This document shows, in pieces, positions 1 to 9,459 of a DNA stretch of 64,000 nucleotides (its first letter is position 1; every line of letters begins with the position of its first letter). The position numbers and the translations under genes are program-made. Under the pieces are notes generated by a model. That model ran no database searches, was not told where the DNA came from, and saw only the letters and a program-made list of their open reading frames with translations. The stretch comes from Isoetes taiwanensis. Its lineage: Eukaryota > Streptophyta > Lycopodiopsida > Isoetales > Isoetaceae. The stretch is taken from contig JAJEKV010000006.1 of assembly GCA_021234155.1 (NCBI GenBank), positions 24,450,723 through 24,514,722 on the forward strand. The letters are read 5' to 3'.

Positions 1-19
1 TCCTATAATACCCAGTAAG

Positions 20-796
20 GGATGGGGAAGGAAAAATGGACGTGCGCCCTTTTTCTTGGATTTTTTGTCTCTTTCTCACATTTTCTGTTACATGCCATTT
101 CTTGCCAAATTTTGTGAGAAAAAGCAGGTCCTTCGAATTCTGAAGCCAATTACTGGCAAATCCATTGCTGCCCTTGTAGAGGGGTAGCATTGAGGTGATT
201 CTCAACGTCAGTAGCTACATTTTGATTACCATTTTCATATATTCATGAAGCCTGATCCTGCTCTTATTCCATCCTTCTATGGAGACGAAAATTTTTGCAA
301 TTATCAGGGAATCATCTAGAATTACCTGCGGATTTCTAAGAGGTTCAAAGATCGATCTCACGGAATTAAGCTGATTACCCATCAAGTTTTTCCTGAAGAT
401 CTCTTCATATCAGAGTATTCCTTTGTCCCTAGCACAGTTGAGTTTGAGGTCAAAATTACCAATTCTTGGTTGGAAGAATTCGTTGGTTCCAGTTCAGTTG
501 CTCCAGCAGGAACATTTAGAGTACATTGTGATTGGACTCATTACAAAATTTCTATTGAAGTTTACTCTCGCTTGGATACAATTACAAATCTTTGGTCACT
601 CTCCAAGATCAATAAATTTGAATGACTTTCAATCAAAGATCCGGTTTCAATGGCATTCGGGCAAAAGTGATCCGATCTCTTTTTAGTTAAATTTCTTTCT
701 CTCTAATGGTCTCTCTCCCCTGTTTTCCTTTTTTCCCCCTTTTTGTGGTTCAATTTTCTGCATGCCCCTTTGTTGTTTCATCCTGAACTTTACGCA
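20..796 (+). pseudogene. LINE 5' leader and decayed N-terminal part of ORF1
   Basis: The leader starts G-rich (GGATGGGGAAGG). An in-frame open stretch at 320-625 (about 101 codons) reads like protein, containing FEVKITNSWLEEF and WTHYKISIEVYSRLD. It is closed by stops at 317-319 and 623-625. It lies upstream of, and out of continuity with, the recognisable ORF1 core. I infer that it is the eroded N-terminal region of ORF1 rather than a separate gene. It matches no domain I can name. Confidence 0.4.
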
Positions 797-1780
797 ATGG
801 TTTCGGATTATTCACAAAACCCTAAAAATTTAGCCTTTCTTCACGCATTTGCCTTCCTTCCCGCTTCCGATAGAGCCTCTGTTCTTCAGAATCTGAAATC
901 ATTTCAAGATAATCCTCAAGATACCATCCTTTTTGGTAATTTTGCGTCTCTGCTTCCTCAAATGGACCCAATTTCCCATCAAGTTCCTTTCTGGGACAAT
1001 CTCTCTGCTGATCCTGATCACAGAGGAATTCTTCATCAATTAACCCAAACACTCAAGTTCCCTTTCCATATGGAGTTTCGAAGACACCAACAATTGCGCT
1101 CGGACGATGAATTGGATGCTAGACTTCAAAGGATCAAACCGCCTCACATTCAAGAAAGGAAGATGAATCTTTACAATGGTATTTCTTTAAATCTTCCTGT
1201 TGTTCATTCCAAAATGGATGCTTTGTCGAAATCTGCTGTTATTGTTAAAGTTCAGAAATGTGGGATTAAACTTGATAAGCTTTGGGCCTTTCTCCTTAAC
1301 CTAAATAAAGGGATCTTAATTCAGGCTGTTTACTGGCTAAATTTTCCATACATTATGATCGAATGTGGCAACGCCAGATCAGCCAATTTTTTCCTTAACC
1401 ATGGCCCTCTGACTTTTGAGACTTCCCAACTGACCTTCTTGAAATGGCATCCCAAGCTCGACATCGATCAAATGAACAATCTCTGTATTGCCTCAACTTC
1501 TCTGTTTGGTCTCAATCCTATATATTGGGATGAAGATTGCTTCAAGGTCCTATTTAATTCCATTGGTACTTACATTTCTACAGAATACTCTCCCTCCAGA
1601 CCTCCAAGAGCTTTTGTCCAATTGGATCTGTCCAAAGAAATACCTCTTTCCATCCCGTTCATAGACGCCTTTGGAGTAGAATCTTCTTTAGCTTTAAGAT
1701 GGTCTGGACTGCCTTCCCAATGCCAAAAATGTCTCCATAGACACTTTTTTGGTACTTTCGATTGCAAGTCAATTCTTTGA
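797..1780 (+). pseudogene. LINE ORF1 core with DUF4283-like region and zinc knuckle
   Basis: This is a 327-codon stretch from the first ATG (797). The frame is open a little further upstream from a TTG at 743. The region around residues 140-290 (AVIVKVQKCGIKLD, WLNFPYIMIECGNARSANFF, LTFLKWHPKLDI) has the look of the plant LINE/DUF4283 RNA-binding module. It ends in a zinc knuckle C309-x2-C312-x3-H316-x6-C323. That spacing departs from the usual CX2CX4HX4C, so metal binding is uncertain. The product would be the RNA-binding chaperone that packages LINE RNA. The frame shifts after the knuckle: similar basic sequence continues in another frame to about 2,000. Confidence 0.65.
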
Positions 1781-2717
1781 ACATCAACCGGTTTACGTTA
1801 ATGAAAATACTAAAGTCTCGAAGGATATCATTGATCAATCGGGCAAAGAAGATATATCTATGAAAAATCAGGAAAAGAAAGTGAACTCTTTTCATACTCG
1901 CCGTAAAATGAGCAATTCAAATGGACCGAGGGTTAATGGCAGCTACAAGAGGATTCAAAACAAAAAAGACGATCAGAAGAAAGATGAAAGACAAAGGTGA
2001 AATGGATGAGCGAGATCAATTGTCGAAAAAAGAAACAATGGTATAACAATTGGAGAACCTAAGGTCTTGGTCAAAGGAAATATCTCTCGCTAAGTCTAAT
2101 ATCGCCACGATGTTTTAAGCATTACCTTAGACAACATCATTAAGGAGGCTAAAATTCTGAACAAAGGTCGGTGCTCTTACAGTCTTATGGATTACCCTAT
2201 CGGCAACAAAAGCAAGAATGGGTCATTAATGATAAAATCTCAAGGAAAAGCAAAATCTCGGGTGAATTCCTTCCAAAGAATTCACAAAATACATCAACTC
2301 CAAAGAACAAACTCTACATCAAAGTATCTTGGTTTCAAATAACTCAAGTTTACCTCATGGTCACCACGAGAATCTATTTTGACTAATCCGATTAGTCAAA
2401 CTATCAAGTCTTGACTCGTGATTCCTCTCAACAAAGAGGTCCACCAAGCAAATCAAATGCCAAAATGCATTCCGTGTATTATCCCACCCAAATAATAATT
2501 TGGATTTTGAGTTAGATAAGAGTAAGGATGGCTCCCACAACCATAATATCCTTCCTTCAACTCCAAACATTTCTCTTCTCGAGACTTCTCCACATCCCAT
2601 CACCTGTGACTTCTTTGCCATCTCTCATTGACCTAGACTCCCCATTTGTAGGACTCTATTAGTCCTCCAAGAATATCCAGCAAGATTGCAGATCAGCTAG
2701 CTTCACTTCATTTTGAA

Positions 2718-3158
2718 ATGCTTCATGAGGAGTTTGCCAAGGCTGGTTCTCAAGATAAGGATATAAATGAGGTACATGATGCTGACTTTGTTCCTGAGAC
2801 TCCAGAAGACAAAATTGAAGAGCAAAAGGAGCTTCAAGAAAATCAAGTCTTAAGGCAAGTACCAGATTCTGCTCCTTTAAATACTCTTAATAATAATTCT
2901 ATGTTTCAGTTTTATCCTGGTGGTTGCTCTGATTTTAGTGACAGTGAGGATTATGGCTCTGATAAAGAAAATTGGGGAAAGGAAGAATACCTTATGGAAA
3001 ACAATAGCCAATTTTCTATTCCTGAGATCAAACAGTCTTTCAAAAAATCTGCAAAAAAAAAAAAAGGGAATAACCTAGGAAAGGTTCTATCTGCCATGAA
3101 TAAAACCCCTGCTCAAAATACTAGAAGTAAGAAGAAATCCAAAAAATACAATATCTAA
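2718..3158 (+). pseudogene. LINE ORF1 C-terminal region
   Basis: This open frame of 146 codons ends 32 bases before the ORF2 start. It is strongly acidic in the middle (VPETPEDKIEEQKEL, SDFSDSEDYGSDKENWG) and lysine-rich at the end (KKSAKKKKGNN, RSKKKSKKYNI). This composition and position fit the C-terminal tail of a plant LINE ORF1. The stretch between 2,001 and 2,717 has no clear frame and is probably the eroded linker. An independent small gene is unlikely given the setting. Confidence 0.5.
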
Positions 3159-3190
3159 TTCTTCTTCCTGATTTTTATTCTCCTTTTTTG

Positions 3191-6100
3191 ATGAAGATCC
3201 TTTCCTGGAATCTAAGAGGTATCAAAGGCCCTCTTAAAAGAAGACGTGCTATTGCACAGATTAGACTTTATAATGCTGATATTGTTCTCCTTCAGGAGAT
3301 TAAGCTTCCCTCTTTTGAGTGCAGCAATTTGGGAGATTGGATTTATCCTAATTCCTCTTCCATCTGGATTGATTCGAGTGGTGCAAGTGGGGGTCTGGCA
3401 ATCATTTGGAAGAACAACCTCAATCATATTTTTCTTCATAATAGTCCCTCTAAAGCCTGGCAAGCAGTTATTCTCTCTTGTTCCAATTCCATCTTTGGCA
3501 TTATTAATGTTTATGCTCCTACTACTCCCAAGGATAGGGAGCCAATCTGGTCTGAAATTAATTGCTGGCTGAGCTCTCAAAATATTGACAACTGGATCAT
3601 TGCAGGGGACTTCAATAATACTCCTTCTTGGGATCTTAAGCTGGGGAACAAGATTAATATGACCAGAGTTGAGAAACAGAATTGGGATTCTCTTCTAGCT
3701 GATAATGGTTTGATTTATATCCCCTCTTCTTCTGCAGCTTATACTTGGTCTAATAAGCAAAAGGGCAAGGACAGGGTCTTCTGTACTTTGGATAGATTCT
3801 ATGTATCTAATCCCTCCTCAGCCTTTTGGGATAATAGTTATGTGACCAGTGATGAAGGTACTTCTATCTCGGATCACCAGCCTCAGTTTCTTCATACTCC
3901 TCATATCACCAAAATTCAGAGACAGGGAAGTACACCTTATAAGTTTAACTCCTCTCTTCTGGATAATGAGGATTTCTGTTCTCAATTTATTACCTTCTAT
4001 GAGAATCTTTCCATCAGCATGAACACTAGGGCTGATGATAATAGGAATCAGCATCATGGGAATTATTTCTACTCCAAAATCAAAGCTATAAAAGCTTGGA
4101 TTAAGAGCTGGTCTAAATCTAGAAATTCTCTTTGCAGCAAGGAAAAAAATCATCTTATGATGGTAATGAAAGACATCAGATCTCTTCTCCAGGAAGATCC
4201 TTCTAATCTAAATCTTCATATAGGGGAGGAAATTCTAGAGAGAAAAATCAAAAGTATTGAGGAGATAGATGCTAAGGGATCTGCTATCAGATGCAAAATA
4301 AAATATACCAATGACATGGACTCAGGTAGCTCCAAATTCTTTTTTAGGGTAGCTAAAAGTAGGGTTTTGAGAAAATCTATTGCTGAGATCCAAGATGAGA
4401 ATGGCAGCAAATACACTTCTCACTCTGATATTTCCAATTATTTCAGGGATAAATATATGGATATTTTCAATAATAAGCCAATTCCCCCCAACAATATTGC
4501 AGAGGCCAATGACTTCCTGAACATTGTGAACAATATTCTTCCTTCTGCTACTGAAATTATGGATGACTCTATTACTGCCCTTCCTTCTCAGCAGGAAATC
4601 TTGGCCACTCTATCCTCCTTTAATAGAGGAAAATCCCCTGGTCCTGATGGGTTGCCTGCTGAATTTTATGTCAAATTCTGGGACGTCCTCAAAAATGACC
4701 TTACTTTAATGGTTCATGACTTCTGGAATAATGGTCATCTTCAGACCTCTATAGCTAGTGGTTTTATCTCCTTGATTCCTAAAGGAGATCATCCAGCCAA
4801 ATTCCAAGATTGGAGACCTATATCTCTTACAAATTCTACCTATAAGATGTCTGCTAAGATCATAGCTTTAAGGATTAACTCCTTTCTCCAGAGGAATATC
4901 AGCCATAATCAATCTGCCTTCTTGCCTAAGAGATACATCCTAGATAATTATGTGGCAGCCATGGAAGGTCTGCACTGGAACAAGATCTCCAATCAGAATT
5001 GTATCCTTCTCAAATTAGATTTCAAACGTGCTTTTGACTCTGTCAGATGGGACTTTCTTAAATTTGCTATGTCTAAACTTGGATTCCCTGACAAGTTAAT
5101 CAACCTGATTATTGGATTGAATTCCAAAGCCAAATCTGCTGTTCTAATCAATGGAGTGCCTTCTGATTTCTTCCCTCTTTCCTGTGGGGTAAGGCAAGGT
5201 TGCCCTCTGGCTCCCTATTTATTCCTGGTTGCTTCTGATTTGTTAACAAAGGTTATCTGTCACTATCAAGCCTCTGGCCTCATAAAAGGTCTCAAGATGC
5301 CCAACTCAAATGATGAATTGACTATGCTTCAATATGCTGATGACACTTTCTCCTTCCTCCATGCTGACTTGGCTAATATTGATTGTTTTCTTAAAGTCAT
5401 TAATCAATTCTCAGCAGCTTCTGGTATCTGCCTCAACATCAACAAAAGTCTTATCATTGGTGATATCCCTGACCAGCAGCTTCTTGGCATTGATGTGCTT
5501 CCCCATGGCCAAGCTACCAAATTGTTGGGCATGCCCCTTTCATTGAATCATACACTTAAAGGCCTTTGGGAACCTATTCTTCTAAGAATAAAGAAGAAGC
5601 TGAATAACTATGGCAACTACCTTTCTCTTACTGGCAGAACTATCATAGCCAACTCGGTTCTTGCAAGTTCTCATGTTTATTTCTCTACTGCTCTTATTGC
5701 ACCTAAATATGTGTATCTGGAATTGGAGAAAACTATAAGGAATTTTATCTGGAAAGGTGGTCATTTAGTCAACTGGAATTCTATCTGTAGATCTAAGAGC
5801 TCAGGTGGTCTTGGCTGTAAAAATTTCTTTCTCCAAGCTCAATCTCTTGCAGGGAAGTTTGTTTGGAAGGCTATTCATGGGAATCAATCCCCTGCATATA
5901 AGTTTATTAGATACTGGATTAGTCAAAGCCATCCCTATGGTCATCCTTCCATCCAACATCTTCTTCCAAACTCTGCTTTTGTTCAGTTGAAACCTGCCTC
6001 CAATATTTCTCCTCTAATGGGCAATTTGATAAAAGCCTGGAATTCTATCTCCCCGAATTTTCAGTTCATCTCTGCAGACAAACTTCATGTTGATCAACCT

Positions 6101-7012
6101 ATTTTCTGGAATCCCATTCTGTCTGAGCAAAATTCTACTGTCTTGGCCATTCAACATCCAAAAATCTGCAAGAAATGGCAAGAAGCTGGGTTTTATTTTA
6201 TCAGAGATCTTTTTTCCGGAGGAAGGCCTATTTCTTGGACTACTCTCAAAAATATCATCAAAGGAACCTCATCTGATAAAAAGGTCTATGCTTTTATTAA
6301 GCCTTTGATTTCTAATCCTGCTCCTAACTCTGATAAAGGGGACTGGACTCTAAAAGGGAAAGATGATTACAAAGTCAAATATGTTTATAATGCTCTCTCC
6401 TTTGATCCTAATAACTGCAAAGCCATGATTAAATGGGGTATTAATCAGGATCAGCTTAAGACTCTATTTAATAATGTCTGGAACTCTTTCTGCCCGCCAA
6501 AAATTTCATACTTTATTTGGCTGATTGCTAATGGTAGCTTAAATAATTTGTATACCTTGTCCAAGAGAAATCCCAACATTCTGCCAAATTGCCCTATGGG
6601 ATGTAATGCTGTTGAAGATATGTGCCACATCTTTTATTGTCCCAAGTTGAACAGTTTCTGGAATTGGATTACAGAAAAATTTGGTATTGTGAGAAATGAT
6701 AATATTATTACCCTTGTTCAAAATAATGAGAGCTTTCATAACACTGTAATTTATACTGCTCTTTGGAATATTTGGAAAGCCAGAAATCGGGTATTATTTG
6801 GAAAGAAAAATTTCTCCCTCTTTTGGTTAAAGATGCATTTCCAATTTGATTTTGAAACCATTGCAACTGCTCACAGAAGGAAATTTCGGACTAACTATGA
6901 CAGGAACTGGGAGAATTTTGGAGAATTTAAGGGTTACTTAGATTTGTTTGCTTCAAATCTGAATGTTGTAGATTCTAATGCTTTTCTATCTGATGATCCT
7001 AGAGTATCTTAA
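3191..7012 (+). CDS. LINE ORF2: endonuclease and reverse transcriptase
   Basis: This is a 1,273-codon uninterrupted frame starting at the first ATG. Residues 1 to about 232 form an AP-type endonuclease: SWNLRG with N7, LLQEIKL with E36, GDFNN with D140 and N142, and the closing S227-D228-H229. It nicks target DNA to prime reverse transcription. Residues about 462-745 are the reverse transcriptase: KSPGPDG, LIPKGDHPAKFQDWRPISL, LDFKRAFDS with D610, GVRQGCPLAPYLF and the catalytic Y715-A-D717-D718. Near residues 1,090-1,165 is the zf-RVT segment (CPPKISYFIWL, then CPMGCNAVEDMCHIFYCP). I see no RNase H domain. All key catalytic residues are present, which contrasts with the broken ORF1. Confidence 0.95.
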   Translation: MKILSWNLRGIKGPLKRRRAIAQIRLYNADIVLLQEIKLPSFECSNLGDWIYPNSSSIWIDSSGASGGLAIIWKNNLNHIFLHNSPSKAWQAVILSCSNSIFGIINVYAPTTPKDREPIWSEINCWLSSQNIDNWIIAGDFNNTPSWDLKLGNKINMTRVEKQNWDSLLADNGLIYIPSSSAAYTWSNKQKGKDRVFCTLDRFYVSNPSSAFWDNSYVTSDEGTSISDHQPQFLHTPHITKIQRQGSTPYKFNSSLLDNEDFCSQFITFYENLSISMNTRADDNRNQHHGNYFYSKIKAIKAWIKSWSKSRNSLCSKEKNHLMMVMKDIRSLLQEDPSNLNLHIGEEILERKIKSIEEIDAKGSAIRCKIKYTNDMDSGSSKFFFRVAKSRVLRKSIAEIQDENGSKYTSHSDISNYFRDKYMDIFNNKPIPPNNIAEANDFLNIVNNILPSATEIMDDSITALPSQQEILATLSSFNRGKSPGPDGLPAEFYVKFWDVLKNDLTLMVHDFWNNGHLQTSIASGFISLIPKGDHPAKFQDWRPISLTNSTYKMSAKIIALRINSFLQRNISHNQSAFLPKRYILDNYVAAMEGLHWNKISNQNCILLKLDFKRAFDSVRWDFLKFAMSKLGFPDKLINLIIGLNSKAKSAVLINGVPSDFFPLSCGVRQGCPLAPYLFLVASDLLTKVICHYQASGLIKGLKMPNSNDELTMLQYADDTFSFLHADLANIDCFLKVINQFSAASGICLNINKSLIIGDIPDQQLLGIDVLPHGQATKLLGMPLSLNHTLKGLWEPILLRIKKKLNNYGNYLSLTGRTIIANSVLASSHVYFSTALIAPKYVYLELEKTIRNFIWKGGHLVNWNSICRSKSSGGLGCKNFFLQAQSLAGKFVWKAIHGNQSPAYKFIRYWISQSHPYGHPSIQHLLPNSAFVQLKPASNISPLMGNLIKAWNSISPNFQFISADKLHVDQPIFWNPILSEQNSTVLAIQHPKICKKWQEAGFYFIRDLFSGGRPISWTTLKNIIKGTSSDKKVYAFIKPLISNPAPNSDKGDWTLKGKDDYKVKYVYNALSFDPNNCKAMIKWGINQDQLKTLFNNVWNSFCPPKISYFIWLIANGSLNNLYTLSKRNPNILPNCPMGCNAVEDMCHIFYCPKLNSFWNWITEKFGIVRNDNIITLVQNNESFHNTVIYTALWNIWKARNRVLFGKKNFSLFWLKMHFQFDFETIATAHRRKFRTNYDRNWENFGEFKGYLDLFASNLNVVDSNAFLSDDPRVS

Positions 7013-7827
7013 CTTCCTTCGTGGAGAGGGAGCTTCAAAATTTGATGACATTTCTCCTTTCGGCAAAGCTCCTAAAGACAGTATTATGAAGAATGACATT
7101 GCGTCATCGATGGAATCTTATCTTATGAAGAAAGGTCACAGAGATATCCGAAAGAAAGTGAGGACCAATGGGCTTCAACATTTTGCGAAGTAACTCGATT
7201 CATTGTCTCGGTTCTTTCTAGCAAATCACAGCCTTCATTATGTCTTGTGAAAAGCAGTTCATCGATATAGAACTCAGAGACATACCACAATCTCGGCTGA
7301 TCTTTATGGATCTCTGCTGCTACTCTTGGAGGACAAAGATAAATTTCGACTCTTCTATACCAACAACTGGGGTCCTGACCATTACCTATTTGGTTCCACT
7401 GATTCCTTCAATGCCTATTTCAACTCCATTTTCTTTGCCGAATCATAATCCCAATCCGCATTATCTTCTCCCTCAAGATGATCCTACTGCTTTAACTTCG
7501 ATCTAGATTATTTTTGGGTTAGATTATCTGTTTTAGCAGTGTTCACTACTCAAGAAATTTTTGATCTCAAAGATAAACGGATCTTCTTCGACTCATCTTT
7601 TGCATCTCTGGATCATTTTGACTATTCCGCACTATCTACTTGTTACTTGTTGTTAATGATGCAGGCTCATAGTTCCTATAACATGAGTACCTAAAATGAT
7701 TATCTATGCTTGATTTTGCTTATTATGTGTTTTCCTATCAAACACATCTATGCTATGTACTTGAGATTTTATAATTAATGATAAAACCGTTTTTGCTTTC
7801 AAAAAAAAAACCCAAAAAAAAACCCAG
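7013..7827 (+). other. LINE 3' UTR and A-rich tail
   Basis: About 790 bases follow the ORF2 stop without a convincing frame. Short open stretches at 7,013-7,190 and 7,240-7,506 have no recognisable domain. The element ends with two A runs separated by CCC at about 7,801-7,827, directly before the resumed LTR. Confidence 0.75.
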
Positions 7828-8728
7828 AAGTGCGGCTCGTGGTACAAGATCCCACCGGCCGTGGAATCTATGGTATCATTGAAGCACCGGACAAAGGGGC
7901 CGTGAGTGATGAAGTGTGGGGGTGGGGTCTCACTTTGAGCATAAAAAGGCTACGGGGACTCCATCGAGCTAGGCCTAATAGGCGGCGTTGAACCCATTTG
8001 GTATAGGTCCGACACTCCACAGGTACAATTGTGTGAGCACCACATTGTACTTTGAGTAGAATGAGGGGAGTAAGTTCCACGGATCACGCGGGATCGTGAT
8101 GCGGCCGCGCATTCTCTAGCTCACCCATGGATTCATCACACTGGGAAGGGACATTTCCCACCTTGCCTCATCGGGCCGGGAGATGTAACCCCAGTAGTCC
8201 CGGGTGATGCCTTAGAACTGCGTCTCAGGAAGGCTACAATGGCCATAGCTTGATTGACTCATCCGCAAAGTGTGCAGGGGAGGGCGGATGGAGTGGACAA
8301 CCCTAGCCGATGTTCTATGCCGATAGCGCCATGTCAAGATTACTTCGTCACTGTTCTCCCGAGACCTAGTCACTCGGTCGAACCTCACCGGAGTCCGGCC
8401 GGTAGAACCTTGGGTTTGGGAAGTTGTCTCTAGTATTAAATGTATTCCCTCTGTTATTATATGTTGGATGGATGTGCCACCCTTCGTGGTGGTTATTTAT
8501 GATATGATTATGTTGTATGCTAACTTGTATTCATGCTTCCGCGACTTAGGAGTCCCATTGAAGGCGTGGGCCGAATGACACCTCCGTGTCCTTCACCCGG
8601 GCATCTTTTTACCTGGATGGTCCGAAGTTAGACGGAGGGTCCACGCCATGGTGAGCTGGTCACCATGGGAGGGGAAGTCCCCTCATGATGTATACCACCG
8701 AGCCGTATATGTTCGTGGAGCCCTCACA
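7828..8728 (+). mobile_element. LTR 1, part downstream of the LINE
   Basis: This matches the LTR copy ending at 17,037 and, over its last ~300 bases, the fragments at 17,761-18,026 and 63,192-63,505. Compared across copies the right end is a GTCACA-type terminus followed by the primer-binding site. The rest of this LTR lies at 1-19 and to the left of the window. Confidence 0.75.
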
Positions 8729-8729
8729 A

Positions 8730-8743
8730 AGGGTATCGAGCCA
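8730..8743 (+). other. Primer-binding site of LTR element (degraded copy)
   Basis: This lies directly after the LTR terminus and corresponds to the cleaner site at 17,039. It is of the initiator tRNA-Met type, which is the usual primer for plant LTR retrotransposons. Confidence 0.6.
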
Positions 8744-9202
8744 TGATTTTGGTTGACCGAAATCATAGCACTGACCAAATCTCTAACCCGTTAGTTCGGT
8801 AGTTGAGCGGGAGTTTAAGCTAGTTGGACTGCCTAACTTTTCGGTGATTTAGTCTTGTGCTAGGTTGATGTAATAAATTGTGAGTTTTAGGAAGTTTAGG
8901 GCGATTTTGGAGGGAAAACGTTGTGATTGGAGGACCCAAGTTTAGATGGGCCATAACTTTTTGTAGGTAGCTCAGATGAAGGCGAAAACGGTTCCAATGG
9001 ATCGGGCACCTCTCAAAACCCTAGGGGGCACATTTCCCGAGGTCAAAATGGCAACACCAAGGCAAAATGTCAAAAGGGGCGCTGCTAGCGGATGAGGTGT
9101 TTCTTTTCGAAAGTTATTAGCATATAACGCCAACAGCACCCCATACGGTCCGCCGTATAAAAATACGCGTCCGTTCTTTTTTTAAAAAGAATTTTAGCCA
9201 GC

Positions 9203-9257
9203 GTTTTGAACCCCTGACCTCACACTTCCAACCCAACACTCTTTTCATTTTGCCAAC
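9203..9257 (-). repeat. tRNA-like module (SINE-type head) A2
   Basis: Read on the minus strand there is an A-box-like GTTGGCAAAATGAAAAG and, about 40 bases on, a B-box-like GGTCAGGGGTTCAAA. Spacing and order match a pol III promoter within a tRNA-derived SINE head. The same module is at 17,513-17,577, so it was present before the enclosing block was duplicated. It is not a functional tRNA: no cloverleaf can be drawn. Confidence 0.45.
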
Positions 9258-9345
9258 TATCTTTATATCTATTTTATCCCTTTGTCATACATATCTAATG
9301 TTCTATTTTATCCAGTTAGCAGTTCTTTTAAGCAAAAGGCACATC

Positions 9346-9403
9346 ATGGGATTGAACCCCTGACCTTCTGCACCCAAGCCAACACCTTTACCAATAAGCC
9401 AAC
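9346..9403 (-). repeat. tRNA-like module (SINE-type head) A1
   Basis: On the minus strand GTTGGCTTATTGGTAAAGG (A box region) is followed by GGTCAGGGGTTCAATCCC (B box). This is the better preserved of two modules about 150 bases apart. Read on the minus strand, module 1, an AT-rich spacer and module 2 lie in tandem, like a dimeric SINE. Its duplicate is at 17,656-17,713. Confidence 0.5.
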
Positions 9404-9459
9404 TTCTTTCTTGAAGGAATGTAATGCTTTTTCTAATATTTATAGTTCATCTATTCCAT

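Larger units (their letters stand above)
20..7827 (+). mobile_element. Full-length L1-type LINE inserted in an LTR
   Basis: This is a non-LTR retrotransposon with a 5' leader, a two-ORF body and an A-rich tail at 7,801-7,827. Both junctions can be read because the second LTR copy (around 16,134-16,160) gives the empty site: the first 19 bases of the window match its left side and the sequence from 7,828 matches its right side. At most a short duplication (AAG, possibly a few bases more) remains at the ends. The length of about 7.8 kb is close to that expected for a full-length plant L1. ORF2 is open from end to end, while ORF1 is interrupted, so the copy looks fairly young but unable to move alone unless ORF1 is supplied in trans. 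Confidence 0.85.

Noticed and set aside
797-1780. A host CCHC zinc-finger gene
   Set aside because: It lies in the same sense directly upstream of LINE ORF2, has DUF4283-like sequence typical of plant LINE ORF1, and sits inside the mapped LINE.
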